64,000 nucleotides of DNA from Bradyrhizobium sp. WBAH42 (GTDB lineage Bacteria; Pseudomonadota; Alphaproteobacteria; Rhizobiales; Xanthobacteraceae), in the NCBI RefSeq assembly GCF_024585265.1, contig NZ_CP036533.1:4659001-4723000 (forward strand), in the 5' to 3' direction. A program made the position numbers and the translations under genes. Shown here in pieces: positions 42,682 to 51,125 of the stretch. The notes beneath the pieces were generated by a model, which was not told where the DNA came from, ran no database searches, and saw nothing but the letters and a program-made list of their open reading frames with translations. The first letter of the stretch is position 1; every line of letters starts with the position of its first letter.

Positions 42682-43452
42682 TCACCGCAACACCACCCAC
42701 GTCGGCGCGTGGTCGCTCGCGCCATCCTCGCCGCGGATCTTCTTGTCGACGCCGGCTTTGGCGAGACGCGGGGCGAGGGCCGGGCTGAGCAGGAGATGGT
42801 CGAGCCGCAGGCCCGCATCGCGCGGCCAGCGGTTCCGCATGTAGTCCCAGAACGTGTAGATGCGCTTGTCAGGATGCAATTCGCGGATCGCGTCGCACCA
42901 GCCTTGCTCGACCAGCGCGGCAAAGGCCGCGCGGCTCTTCGGCTGGATCAGCGCATCCTTGTCCCATGAGCGCGTCGGATAGATGTCGATCTCCGTGGGC
43001 GCGACGTTGTAGTCGCCGGCGAGCACCACCGGCAGGTCCTGCTTGATGAAGGTCTTGGCGTGGCGCCGCAGCCGCGCGAACCAGTCGAGCTTGTAATCGA
43101 ATTTCGGCCCCGGCTGCGGATTGCCGTTGGGCAGGTAGATGCTGGTGACGATGACGCCGCGCACGGCGGCCTCGATGTAGCGCGCTTCGAGATCGGCGGG
43201 CTTTCCCGGCAACCGGTCGCGCGTCAGCACAGGCTCGGCGTTGCGGGCGAGGATGGCAACGCCGTTCCATGTCTTTTGTCCACGCCACACCGCGCCATAG
43301 CCGACCTTTTCGATGGCGGCCGCCGGAAATTCGCCATCACTTGCCTTCAACTCCTGAAGCGCGACGACATCGGGCTTCGCCGCGCGCAGCCATGCCAACA
43401 GATTGGGCAGGCGGCGGTTGATGTTGTTGATGTTGAATGTCGCGATCTTCAT
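42682..43452 (-). CDS. xth: Exodeoxyribonuclease III
   Basis: A 256-residue member of the AP endonuclease/exonuclease III family. MKIATFNINNINRRLPNLLAWL carries the first Asn motif, ALQELKASDGEFP the metal-binding Glu, GDYNVAPTEIDIY the Asp-Asn pair, and SDHAPTWV the catalytic Asp-His. It repairs abasic and 3'-blocked DNA. It is convergent with the GFA gene. Several Bradyrhizobium genomes carry more than one Xth homologue, so the gene symbol is generic. Confidence 0.9.
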   Translation of the reverse strand: MKIATFNINNINRRLPNLLAWLRAAKPDVVALQELKASDGEFPAAAIEKVGYGAVWRGQKTWNGVAILARNAEPVLTRDRLPGKPADLEARYIEAAVRGVIVTSIYLPNGNPQPGPKFDYKLDWFARLRRHAKTFIKQDLPVVLAGDYNVAPTEIDIYPTRSWDKDALIQPKSRAAFAALVEQGWCDAIRELHPDKRIYTFWDYMRNRWPRDAGLRLDHLLLSPALAPRLAKAGVDKKIRGEDGASDHAPTWVVLR

Positions 43453-43492
43453 GTAGAGCTACCGGCTCCTGCCTTCCGTCCTCGGAGATACA

Positions 43493-43708
43493 ATGTTCAA
43501 ATTGAGCTTTGCCGCTACTGCCTTCGTCGTCGCGTTCTCCGGGGCCACGGCACAGTCAGCCGAAACGCGCGGCGCGTGCAAGGCGGACTATGACAAATTC
43601 TGCGCCGGCATCGCGCCGGGCGGCGGCATCGTCGCCTGTCTCAACGCCAAGCGCGACCAGCTCAGCGCCACCTGCAAGACAGCGCTGGACAGCAGAAAGA
43701 AGAAGTAG
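43493..43708 (+). CDS. Small exported cysteine-rich protein
   Basis: A 71-residue protein: signal peptide MFKLSFAATAFVVAFSGATA, then ETRGACKADYDKFCAGIAPGGGIVACLNAKRDQLSATCKTAL. The CxxDYxxFC(x)nCLxxxxxxLSxxC spacing is that of the GLG1/Cys-rich repeat (PF00839), seen once here. Periplasmic location is likely; the role is unknown. It is divergent from xth by 40 bp. Confidence 0.75.
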   Translation: MFKLSFAATAFVVAFSGATAQSAETRGACKADYDKFCAGIAPGGGIVACLNAKRDQLSATCKTALDSRKKK

Positions 43709-43710
43709 CC

Positions 43711-43836
43711 CTCGTGTCCCGGACGCGCGGAGCGCGAGCCGGGATCCAGAAGGCGACACGGCACACTGTCGAGAGATGGGCCCCGGCTCTGCAGCGGAGC
43801 GCTGAAGGAGCGCTGCACTGCGTCCGGGGCACGAGA
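43711..43836. repeat. Dispersed palindromic repeat (CTCGTGTCCCGGACGCG type)
   Basis: CTCGTGTCCCGGACGCG is mirrored by TGCGTCCGGGGCACGAG at the far end, with GCGGAGCGCGAGCC inside. This long inverted element fills the gap between the small Cys-rich gene and alr. Confidence 0.7.
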
Positions 43837-43843
43837 GCGTCGC

Positions 43844-45124
43844 TTAACTTGGCAGCGGCGGCAACGCCGGCGGCTGCTCGATTGGCGGGGCGGGCGGCTG
43901 CCCGGCGTTCGACGCGGGCTCCGGCTTCGTCAGCGGCTCCTCGACATTGCCGCCCTTGTAGACGCGGGCATAGCGGTGGCCGAGGCTGGTCAGCACCTCA
44001 TAGCCGATCGTGCCGAAATGGTGCGCGAGCTCGTCGACGGTGATGCCTTCGCCGAGCAGCGTCACCATGTGGCCGCGCCGCACCGCGTTCGGCGCCAGAT
44101 CGGTGATGTCGATCGCGATCAGGTCCATGGAGATGCGGCCCGCGATAGGGCAGCGCTTGCCGGCCACGATGACATCGGCGCCGCGGGTGCCGTCATTGGA
44201 GCTCGCAGCACGGAAATAGCCGTCGGCGTAACCGACCGCGATGATCGCGAGTTTCGTCGGACGCCGCGCGGTCCAGGTGCCGCCATAGCCGACGGTCTCG
44301 CCGCGATCGATGGTGCGGATCTGCACGATGCGCGCCTTGAGGTCGACCACCTGCTGCATGGGATTGTCGGCCTCCGGCGTCGGGTTGACGCCGTAGAGCG
44401 CAGCTCCCGGCCGCACCAGGTCGAACTGGAACGGCGCGCCGAGGAAGATGCCGGAGGAGTTGGCGAGTGCCGCCGGCACGCCTGTGAACTCACTGGCGAT
44501 GCTGCGGAAGGCCGCGAGCTGTCTGGCATTGATCGGGCTGTTGAGCTGCTCGGCCGAGACCAGATGGCTCATCACCAGCGTGATGCCGTGATCGCCGGCA
44601 TTGATGCGGGGGATGATGGCCTGCGCTTCCGACAGCGTCAGCCCGAGCCGGTTCATGCCGGTGTCGATGTGAATGGCAGCGCCCCCGTTCCAGCCGGTGC
44701 GGCGGCAGAACACGTCCCATTCGGCGAGCTCGTGGAGATCGCCGATCACCGGACGGCAATTGATCTTGGCGTAGTGCTCGCCGGTGTTCTGGAAGTAGCC
44801 GCCGAGCACGTAGATCGTGGGCTCGGGAACGGCGGCGCGCACCTTGCGCGCTTCCTCGATGGTGGCGACGAAGAAGGTCTTGCAGCCGGCTTTGCTGAGG
44901 GCTCGCGACACCTGCTCGGCGCCGCAGCCATAGGCATCGGCCTTGATCACCGCCGAACATTCGGCCGGCACCGCCGTCTTCTCGAGCTTGCGCCAATTGG
45001 CGATGATCGCGTCGAGATCGACGGTCAGCACGCCGCCATAGGCCGCGAGCGCGGCGGCCTGGTTGGCCTCCGCGGAGAGTGGGCCGGATTGCGGGATCGA
45101 TTTCGGGGCGGACGCCATTGTCAT
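43844..45124 (-). CDS. alr: Alanine racemase
   Basis: A 426-residue PLP enzyme interconverting L- and D-alanine for peptidoglycan. The PLP Lys is Lys61 in SAVIKADAYGCGAEQ, and the second catalytic Tyr is in ETVGYGGTW. The C-terminal beta domain holds GRISMDLIAIDITDL. A Pro-rich C-terminal tail (PPAPPIEQPPALPPLPS) extends beyond the usual length. It lies 40 bp downstream of dnaB, in the same direction. Confidence 0.93.
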   Translation of the reverse strand: MTMASAPKSIPQSGPLSAEANQAAALAAYGGVLTVDLDAIIANWRKLEKTAVPAECSAVIKADAYGCGAEQVSRALSKAGCKTFFVATIEEARKVRAAVPEPTIYVLGGYFQNTGEHYAKINCRPVIGDLHELAEWDVFCRRTGWNGGAAIHIDTGMNRLGLTLSEAQAIIPRINAGDHGITLVMSHLVSAEQLNSPINARQLAAFRSIASEFTGVPAALANSSGIFLGAPFQFDLVRPGAALYGVNPTPEADNPMQQVVDLKARIVQIRTIDRGETVGYGGTWTARRPTKLAIIAVGYADGYFRAASSNDGTRGADVIVAGKRCPIAGRISMDLIAIDITDLAPNAVRRGHMVTLLGEGITVDELAHHFGTIGYEVLTSLGHRYARVYKGGNVEEPLTKPEPASNAGQPPAPPIEQPPALPPLPS

Positions 45125-45164
45125 GGCGCCGTTTTACGCAAGAGGTAGGTCCGGTTCAAGGAAG

Positions 45165-46676
45165 TCAGTAGTCGTTGTCGCTGCGAGCCGGCAGCTGACT
45201 GTCGGGTGCCAGGTCGCCGAACCGCGTGACCGAGGCTTCGAACGCCAAATCGACGGTGCCGGTCGGGCCATGGCGCTGCTTGCCGATGATGACCTCGGCC
45301 TTTCCGTGCGCAAGACTCATGTCGAGCTGCCACTTCTCGTGTTCAGGCGTGCCTGGGCGGGGTTCCTTCATGGCGAGGTAATATTCCTCGCGGTAAACGA
45401 ACAGCACAACGTCGGCGTCCTGCTCGATTGATCCGGATTCACGCAAGTCTGAGAGCTGCGGCCGTTTGTCGTCGCGGGACTCGACTTGGCGCGATAGCTG
45501 GGACAGCGCGATCACGGGAACGTTGAGCTCCTTGGCGAGCGCCTTAAGGCTGGTCGTGATCTCCGTGATTTCCTGCACGCGGCTGTCGCTGGCGCGTTTG
45601 CTCGAACCCGAGAGCAGCTGGATGTAGTCGATCACCAGGAGATCGAGACCCTTCTGGCGCTTCAGCCGGCGCGCGCGCGCCATCAGCTGCGCGATCGACA
45701 GGCCGCCGGTGGCGTCGACATAGAACGGCAGCGATTGCAGCTCGATCGAGACCTCCCGGATCTTCTCGAAATCGGCTTCCGAGATGCCGCCGCGGCGGAT
45801 GTGGGAGGAGGGAACACCGGTGCGCTCGGCCACGATACGCGTGGCGAGCTGGTCGGCCGACATTTCGCAGGAGAAAAAGCCGATCACGCCGCCATTGGCG
45901 GCCTTCGTGGTGCCGTCGGCCTGGAGTTCCGGAACGTAGGCTCGTGCGACATTGTAGGCGATGTTGGTGGCGAGCGAGGTCTTGCCCATGCCGGGACGGC
46001 CCGCGACGATGATGAGGTCGGAGTGCTGCAGGCCGCCCATCTTGGTGTCGAGGTCGCGCATGCCCGTCGAGATGCCCGACAGTTTTCCGTCGCGCTGGAA
46101 CGCCTTGGCCGCGAGATCGACCGCGACCGCCAGCGCCTGCGAGAACTTCTGGAAGCCGCCGTCATAGCGGCCGGATTCGGCTAGTTCGTACAGCTTTCGC
46201 TCGGCGTCCTCGATCTGTGCCCGCGGCTGGAAGTCGACCGGCGCGTCATAGGCGACGTTGACCATGTCCTCGCCGATGCCGATCAGGTCGCGGCGCAACG
46301 ACAGATCGTAGATGGTGCGGCCATAATCCTGGGCGTTGATGATGGTGGTCGCTTCGGCCGCTAGCCGCGCCAGATATTGGCCGATGGTCATGCCGCCGAC
46401 GTCGGTATCGGCCGGCAGGAACGTCTTCAGCGTGACCGGGGTGGCGATCTTGCCCATCCGGATCAGGCTGCCGGCGGTCTCGAAGATGGTCTGGTGCAGC
46501 GGCTCGAAGAAGTGCTTCGCCTCGAGGAAGTCGGAGACGCGGTAGAAGGCGTCGTTGTTGACCAGGATCGCGCCCAGAAGGCTCTGTTCCGCCTCGATAT
46601 TGTGCGGCGCGCTCCGATAGGCGGGAGTTCCGGCATCGGGCGCGAGTTTGAGAACGTTCGAATCAGTCAGTGCCAT
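45165..46676 (-). CDS. dnaB: Replicative DNA helicase DnaB
   Basis: A 503-residue hexameric helicase that unwinds the replication fork. The N-terminal DnaB domain (NIEAEQSLLGAILVNNDAFYRVSDFLEAKHFFEPLHQ) interacts with primase. The C-terminal RecA-like domain has Walker A GRPGMGKTS (about 226-234), GLDLLVIDYIQLLSG (Walker B) and the SQLSRQVESR motif with the arginine finger region. No intein is present. alr follows in the same orientation, a rhizobial arrangement. Confidence 0.96.
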   Translation of the reverse strand: MALTDSNVLKLAPDAGTPAYRSAPHNIEAEQSLLGAILVNNDAFYRVSDFLEAKHFFEPLHQTIFETAGSLIRMGKIATPVTLKTFLPADTDVGGMTIGQYLARLAAEATTIINAQDYGRTIYDLSLRRDLIGIGEDMVNVAYDAPVDFQPRAQIEDAERKLYELAESGRYDGGFQKFSQALAVAVDLAAKAFQRDGKLSGISTGMRDLDTKMGGLQHSDLIIVAGRPGMGKTSLATNIAYNVARAYVPELQADGTTKAANGGVIGFFSCEMSADQLATRIVAERTGVPSSHIRRGGISEADFEKIREVSIELQSLPFYVDATGGLSIAQLMARARRLKRQKGLDLLVIDYIQLLSGSSKRASDSRVQEITEITTSLKALAKELNVPVIALSQLSRQVESRDDKRPQLSDLRESGSIEQDADVVLFVYREEYYLAMKEPRPGTPEHEKWQLDMSLAHGKAEVIIGKQRHGPTGTVDLAFEASVTRFGDLAPDSQLPARSDNDY

Positions 46677-46969
46677 GGTCGGACGTGCTTAGCAATTTTC
46701 TTGGGCGGATGCGGGGCCGGGATAAAGCGCCGCCTCGGTGCAAAGCGGAAGCGAAAGCTGACCGCTATCAACCGCTCAGTTAAAATGGTGGATGATTAGC
46801 AGCCGCAGCATGCGCCGCGCTTGACTGGATTTTGGCGGAGCTCGCTCGTCCGAAAGGGGCCGCGGTCGCGCCTTGGAAAAATCCTGAAACCCATGAACCC
46901 TGTCGGCTGGCGCGCAGACCTATGGGGAGGCGCGCGAAATGACGCAGCGCAGCTGCATTCGGCTCGGCT

Positions 46970-47089
46970 TTAGACCAGCAGGAGGTAGACCAGCGCAACC
47001 AGGGCCGCCCCGACGCCGGTGACGATCAGGGCGTAATCGGTGCGGAGGTCGTCCTGCACGTCGAATGAGGTTTGGGTCTCTTTGCTCAT
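46970..47089 (-). CDS. Small single-helix membrane protein (39 residues)
   Basis: ATG 47089 to TAA 46970 encodes 39 residues, MSKETQTSFDVQDDLRTDYA and on, ending in one transmembrane helix (LIVTGVGAALVALVYLLLV). Acidic head and hydrophobic tail are typical of tail-anchored small proteins. A perfect TGTGA-N6-TCACA site lies 34 bp upstream of its start. No family is recognised. The flanking stretch 46677-46969 shows no other gene. Confidence 0.5.
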   Translation of the reverse strand: MSKETQTSFDVQDDLRTDYALIVTGVGAALVALVYLLLV

Positions 47090-47122
47090 GGCGACGGTCT
47101 AAGCCAGGCCCGACCAGACTTA

Positions 47123-47138
47123 TGTGAAACAGATCACA
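47123..47138. promoter_or_regulatory. Perfect CRP-type palindrome TGTGA-N6-TCACA
   Basis: TGTGA (47123-47127), six bases, TCACA (47134-47138). This is the textbook half-site arrangement of CRP/FNR-superfamily regulators. It lies between the divergent small membrane gene (start 47089) and the plus-strand frame at 47228, 34 bp upstream of the former. Confidence 0.6.
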
Positions 47139-47227
47139 TCTCCCCGGATTCTTTCGGGGTCATGCCGGAACAGGCGGAGGGGCAGGGGATTATCTCATTC
47201 CCCGCCGACAGGGATACGAGGCGAGCG

Positions 47228-47434
47228 ATGCAGCCAGAACGGCAGCACCAGAACTGGCGAAGCGAGGCAGGCAGCCGGCTTTGGCTGTCCGGGTTGGTCG
47301 CCGCCATGAAGCATGCGGAGCGGCCCGAGGTGCGTCGCCAGTCGGTCGCCCCCGAAATCCTGCTGGAATTGCGGGCGCAATTGACGTTAACGGCGTCTTT
47401 CCGGACATCCGGGACTTCGACGCTTCGTCACTAG
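47228..47434 (+). CDS. Possible small hypothetical protein
   Basis: ATG 47228 to TAG 47434 encodes 68 residues, basic and soluble (MQPERQHQNWRSEAGSRLWL and on). It has GGCGAGCG just upstream and ends 9 bp before the stop of the convergent methyltransferase gene. There is no recognisable domain, so it may be a chance frame. Confidence 0.25.
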   Translation: MQPERQHQNWRSEAGSRLWLSGLVAAMKHAERPEVRRQSVAPEILLELRAQLTLTASFRTSGTSTLRH

Positions 47435-47443
47435 GATCCGGAC

Positions 47444-48694
47444 CTATTCGCCAGCCAGCTTGAGCCTTGGCGTGGCCGCGCCCTCCCGCGCCCGCAGCCG
47501 GGCTTCCTCCCGCGGGACGTAGTCGCGGGTCATCGGCACCACGCCCTGGCGACGGGTGATCTGGATCTGGAAGTTCATCATGGCTTGCTTGCGGAACGTC
47601 ATCTCGCAGGCCGCCAGGTAGAATTCCCACATCAGGGCGAAGCGCTCGTCGTAGAGCTGCACGGCTTCCTCGCGCCGCGCCATGAAGCGCTCGCGCCAAG
47701 CCCTCAGCGTCTCGGCATAGTGCAGGCGCAGAATCTCGATGTCGCAGACAAGGAGGCCCGCACGCTCGATCGCCGGCAGCACCTCCGACAGCGCGGGGAT
47801 GTAGCCGCCGGGGAAGATGTATTTGGCGATCCAGGGATTGGTCGAATCCGGGCCCTGCGAACGGCCGATCGAATGCAGCAGCATGACGCCGTCTTCCTTC
47901 AGCAGCTCGGCGCAGCGCTGGAAGTAGGCGTCGTAAAACCTTGCCCCGACATGCTCGAACATACCGACGGAGACGATGCGGTCGAACGTACCGTCGACGT
48001 CGCGATAATCCTGGAGCAGGAATCTGGCCGAGCCCGCCACGCCCTTTTCGGCGGCGCGCGCATTGGCGACCTGCAGCTGTTCGGTCGACAGCGTCACGCC
48101 GGTGACGTCGGCGCCTGCAATCTCGGCGAAATAGAGCCCGAGGCCGCCCCAGCCGGAGCCGATGTCGAGCACGCGCTGGCCGTCCCTGACGAGAAGCTTC
48201 GCGGCGATGTGCCTTTTTTTGGCAAGCTGCGCGTCGTCCAGCGACATCTCGGGCGTCTCGAAATAGGCGCAGCTATATTGCTTGTCGGCGTCGAGAAAGA
48301 GCGAATAGAGCCGGCCGTCGAGATCGTAGTGATGCGCAACGTTTTGACGGGAGCGGGGGCGGGGATTGAACTGCTTGAGGTGCCGCGTCAGGTAACGCAG
48401 GTGCCACCACGGCTTTGCCCACTGCGGCAATAGGTCGGGTTGATCGAGCAGGATCGCGAGGGCATCAGCTATGCTGCCACGCTCGACCACGAACTCGCCG
48501 TTCATGTAGGCCTCGCCAAGCCCCAGCTCGGGATTGATGAGGACCCTCCGCTCGGCGTCCGCGGTGACGAAGCGGACCGCGACCGGCTCGCCGGAGCCGT
48601 CGCCGACGGTGAACTTCGATCCGCTGGCGCCGGTCACCGTCAGCGAGCCGCGGCGGATGAATTGAGACAGGAATCGACGCAACAGACGGTCCAT
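47444..48694 (-). CDS. Cyclopropane-fatty-acid synthase family methyltransferase
   Basis: A 416-residue SAM-dependent enzyme. An N-terminal domain binds the membrane or substrate. The methyltransferase core has NVAHHYDLDGRLYSLFLDADKQYSCAYFE, the SAM loop VLDIGSGWGGLGLYFAE, EHVGARFYDAYF and FPGGYIPALSE, all hallmarks of CFA synthase, which adds a methylene to unsaturated acyl chains of phospholipids. The catalytic Cys region near LHSIGR has no Cys, so it may be one of the CFA-like paralogues. ATG 48694 has GAGAGGAG upstream. Confidence 0.85.
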   Translation of the reverse strand: MDRLLRRFLSQFIRRGSLTVTGASGSKFTVGDGSGEPVAVRFVTADAERRVLINPELGLGEAYMNGEFVVERGSIADALAILLDQPDLLPQWAKPWWHLRYLTRHLKQFNPRPRSRQNVAHHYDLDGRLYSLFLDADKQYSCAYFETPEMSLDDAQLAKKRHIAAKLLVRDGQRVLDIGSGWGGLGLYFAEIAGADVTGVTLSTEQLQVANARAAEKGVAGSARFLLQDYRDVDGTFDRIVSVGMFEHVGARFYDAYFQRCAELLKEDGVMLLHSIGRSQGPDSTNPWIAKYIFPGGYIPALSEVLPAIERAGLLVCDIEILRLHYAETLRAWRERFMARREEAVQLYDERFALMWEFYLAACEMTFRKQAMMNFQIQITRRQGVVPMTRDYVPREEARLRAREGAATPRLKLAGE

Positions 48695-48964
48695 CGGCAC
48701 TCCTCTCGAGCGAACCCGAAAGATGCGACTAACCCGGCCTTCATATCTGACGCCCAGGCGCCGCAGCGGTTCCTATGCGTTTGCATCTAAATCTAGCGAG
48801 CCGGTTCCGGCCGCGCTATTGCACTGTATTCAAAGTAGATATTCGAAAACCGCTTAACCACATCCTTGCGCGTGGACCTGCTTCCATTCGCGGCTCAATC
48901 GGTTAAAAGGTGACCGCCGCCGCACCGGATGCCGGCTGCTTCGCAGTAAAATTCAACGGAGATC

Positions 48965-49870
48965 ATGGGAATGTCGAGCCGAGCGCTCAGCCTCGCGACG
49001 GTGATGCTTCTGATTGGCTTCGGTGCGGCCGATTCCGTCCTTGCGCAGGCGACGAACCTCGAGGCCGGCAAGTCCCCGTCCCAGCTGTTCGCGCAAACCT
49101 GCAATGCCTGCCACAAGAGCCCGCGCGGACTGCTGAAGTCCGTGTCGCCCGGCTCGCTGCCCGGTTTCCTGCGCCAGCACTACACCACGAGCTCGGACAT
49201 GGCGGGCGTCCTCTCCGCCTATCTGGTCTCCAATGGGGCCACCGACACCCGCTACCAGGCCAAGGACGGCAAGAAGGACGGCGCTTCGCCGGAGCAGCAG
49301 GGCCGACGCCCGCGCGCGCAGGAGGCCGCCAGGCCCGAGGGCGAGGGCGCCACTCCGGCCGCCGAGGGCACGCGCCAGAAGCGTGCCGCACGGCCGGCCG
49401 ATGACGGCGCGAAGCCCGAGGGACAGGCTGCGCCCGAGGGACGCAAGGGCAAGCGCCGCGCCAAGCCCGGGACCGAGGAAGCCCCGAAGGTCGATGCGGC
49501 CGCACCGGCGACTGACGACAAGAAGAGCGAGCCGAAGCCGGACGCCGTCAAGCCTGACAGTGCCAAGGTCGAGCCGGCATCCGAGAAGCCAGTCGAGGCC
49601 AAGCCTGATAGCGCTAAGCCTGATACCGCGAAGGTCGAGCCGCGCAGCGACGCTCCGGCCTCGCGACCCGACCCGGTCCCGCAGGTGACGCCGGCTGCAC
49701 CTGCCGCCGCGAAGCCTGCCGAGCCGGCGGCGCCAAAGCCGGCCGAAGAGGCTGCTTCCAGGCCGGCCGCGCCCGCAGCCAGCTCCGAGCCGGCGGCCAG
49801 GCCGCAGCCGGCCCCGCCCGCGGCGCCGGCCGAGTCCTCCGGTCCGCCGGCACCGCCGATCTCGCGGTAA
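48965..49870 (+). CDS. Exported protein with one CxxCH haem motif and a disordered tail
   Basis: A 301-residue protein: signal peptide ending ADSVLAQ, then an 80-residue cytochrome-c-like region with CNACHKS (CxxCH) and SLPGFLRQHYTTSSDMAGVLSAYLVSNG. From about residue 95 on it is low complexity, rich in Lys, Pro, Ala, Glu and Asp, with repeats such as KPDSAKVEP and KPDTAKVEP. A distal Met ligand may be in SDMAGVL. It may be a periplasmic electron carrier or sensor with a flexible tether. ATG 48965 has CGGAG upstream. Confidence 0.7.
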   Translation: MGMSSRALSLATVMLLIGFGAADSVLAQATNLEAGKSPSQLFAQTCNACHKSPRGLLKSVSPGSLPGFLRQHYTTSSDMAGVLSAYLVSNGATDTRYQAKDGKKDGASPEQQGRRPRAQEAARPEGEGATPAAEGTRQKRAARPADDGAKPEGQAAPEGRKGKRRAKPGTEEAPKVDAAAPATDDKKSEPKPDAVKPDSAKVEPASEKPVEAKPDSAKPDTAKVEPRSDAPASRPDPVPQVTPAAPAAAKPAEPAAPKPAEEAASRPAAPAASSEPAARPQPAPPAAPAESSGPPAPPISR

Positions 49871-49890
49871 GTCCCTTAGCTTAGACAGAC

Positions 49891-49923
49891 GAGCGGAGGC
49901 CGCCTTCATGGCGACCTCCGCTC
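49891..49923 (+). terminator. Terminator-like hairpin after the CxxCH gene
   Basis: GAGCGGAGG and CCGCC pair with GGCG and CCTCCGCTC, an extended stem with one bulge around TTCAT, 21 bp after the stop. The following bases (CGTATTG) are not a T-run, so it is an imperfect intrinsic terminator. Confidence 0.55.
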
Positions 49924-49937
49924 CGTATTGACCAGTT

Positions 49938-49964
49938 CTAGAGTTTTGCTCTAGAGTAATACTC
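49938..49964. promoter_or_regulatory. Overlapping palindromes upstream of the TetR gene
   Basis: CTAGAG-TTTTG-CTCTAG (49938-49954) is overlapped by GAGTA-A-TACTC (49954-49964). It lies 11 bp before the TetR-type start, the usual position of an autoregulatory operator. Confidence 0.55.
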
Positions 49965-49975
49965 CAGGAGGCGCG

Positions 49976-50572
49976 ATGGCGGCGAGCGTGCGAGACGATC
50001 TGTTGGCGGCCGGGCTGATGGTGTTCGACCGCGTCGGCTTCGAGGCCGCGACGGTGGCCGCGATCCGCAGCCGGGCGCGCGCCTCCAATGGCAGCTTCTT
50101 CCACGTCTTCGGCTCGAAGAAGGAGCTCGCCGGTGCGTTGTTTCTGGAGGTTCTGCGGCACTATCACGCCGCGGTGCTGGCCGCGCTCGATCCCGTGCCC
50201 GATGCCGAGCACGGCATCGATCGCCTGATCCGGGCGCATCTCGACTGGGTCGTCACCAGCCGGCGCGAGGCGCGCTACCTCTTCGAGATCTCGCGCAGCG
50301 AATGGGGCGAGGACGTGCGCGACGCCCAGCGGGCGCAGAATGCGCGGCTTGCCGAAGGCATCGAGCGCTGGCGCGCGCCGCTGGTCGCAAGCGGCGAGCT
50401 TCTGCCGATGACGCCGGCAATGTTCATCAGCCAGCTGATCGGTCCGGCGCAGATCTTCTGCCGCGCCTTCCTGTCGGGGCGCGACCGCACCGATCCGCGC
50501 ACCGAGGCGGACACGCTGATCGCCTGCGCCAATCGCGCGCTGAGGCCGTTCGATCGCATCAACAAGCAATAA
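49976..50572 (+). CDS. TetR family transcriptional regulator
   Basis: A 198-residue regulator. The N-terminal helix-turn-helix is VRDDLLAAGLMVFDRVGFEAATVAAIRSRARASNGSFFHVFGSKKELAGALF (about residues 4-55). The C-terminal ligand domain is diverse, as usual. It is followed 11 bp later by a PaaI-type thioesterase, which it probably regulates. Paired palindromes just upstream suggest autoregulation. Confidence 0.88.
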   Translation: MAASVRDDLLAAGLMVFDRVGFEAATVAAIRSRARASNGSFFHVFGSKKELAGALFLEVLRHYHAAVLAALDPVPDAEHGIDRLIRAHLDWVVTSRREARYLFEISRSEWGEDVRDAQRAQNARLAEGIERWRAPLVASGELLPMTPAMFISQLIGPAQIFCRAFLSGRDRTDPRTEADTLIACANRALRPFDRINKQ

Positions 50573-50583
50573 GGGGAGACCGC

Positions 50584-51051
50584 ATGCGGGCCGACGCTGA
50601 TCCGGAATTTGCGCCGATTGCCGAGCGCATTCACGCCAATGTCGGCCGGCAGGGTTTCATGAACCTGGTCGGCGCCGAGCTCTCCGAATTGTCGCGCGGC
50701 ACCTGCACCATCGCCGTACAGCGACGGCCGGAGCTCTTGCAGCAGCACGGCTTCTTCCATGGCGGCGTCACCGCCTTCCTGGTCGACAACGCCACGACGA
50801 TTGCGGCCGCCACCTCGCGCGGCCAGCCGGCGCTGACGGCGGAATACAAGCTCAATCTGTTGTCGCCCGCGGTTGGCGAGAAGCTGATCTGCCGTGCCAG
50901 GGTGATCAAGCCCGGCCGCCAGGTCGCGGTGGTCGCGGCTGACGTGTTCTGCGTCAGCGACGGCGTCGAGAAGCATACGGCCACCGCGCTGGCATCGATC
51001 GCGATGCTGAGCGAGGACGTCGCTGCAAAAACGAAAAGCCCGGCCGCGTGA
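50584..51051 (+). CDS. PaaI family thioesterase
   Basis: A 155-residue hotdog-fold protein. LLQQHGFFHGGVTAFLVDNATTIAAATSRGQPALTAEYKLNLLSPAVGEKLICRARVIKPGRQVAVVAADVF contains the HGGVTAFLVDNA active-site segment of the PaaI group, which hydrolyses acyl-CoA thioesters. Substrate is not known. It is in an operon with the TetR gene. Its 3' end overlaps the terminator of the convergent rplI operon. Confidence 0.88.
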   Translation: MRADADPEFAPIAERIHANVGRQGFMNLVGAELSELSRGTCTIAVQRRPELLQQHGFFHGGVTAFLVDNATTIAAATSRGQPALTAEYKLNLLSPAVGEKLICRARVIKPGRQVAVVAADVFCVSDGVEKHTATALASIAMLSEDVAAKTKSPAA

Positions 51052-51063
51052 GGCGACCGGGCT
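51026..51063 (-). terminator. Rho-independent terminator of the rpsF-rplI operon
   Basis: On the minus strand AGCCCGG pairs with CCGGGCT (51063-51037), followed by TTTTCGTTTTT (51036-51026). It lies 60 bp after the rplI stop and overlaps the end of the convergent thioesterase gene. Confidence 0.75.
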
Positions 51064-51080
51064 GATCCATATCTCGGGCT

Positions 51081-51115
51081 TCCGGGTCTGGTCCTTCGGA
51101 CCATCCCGGAATGAC
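51081..51115. repeat. Short copy of the CCGGGTCTGGT palindromic repeat
   Basis: TCCGGGTCTGGTCC is mirrored by GGACCATCCCGGAATGAC. It lies between the terminator and the rplI stop and is related to the element at 30769-30831. Confidence 0.6.
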
Positions 51116-51125
51116 GTGATCGGAG

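Noticed and set aside
46780..46998. A 72-codon minus-strand frame between dnaB and the small membrane gene
   Set aside because: No domain, odd composition, and it overlaps the end of the more convincing 39-residue membrane protein.
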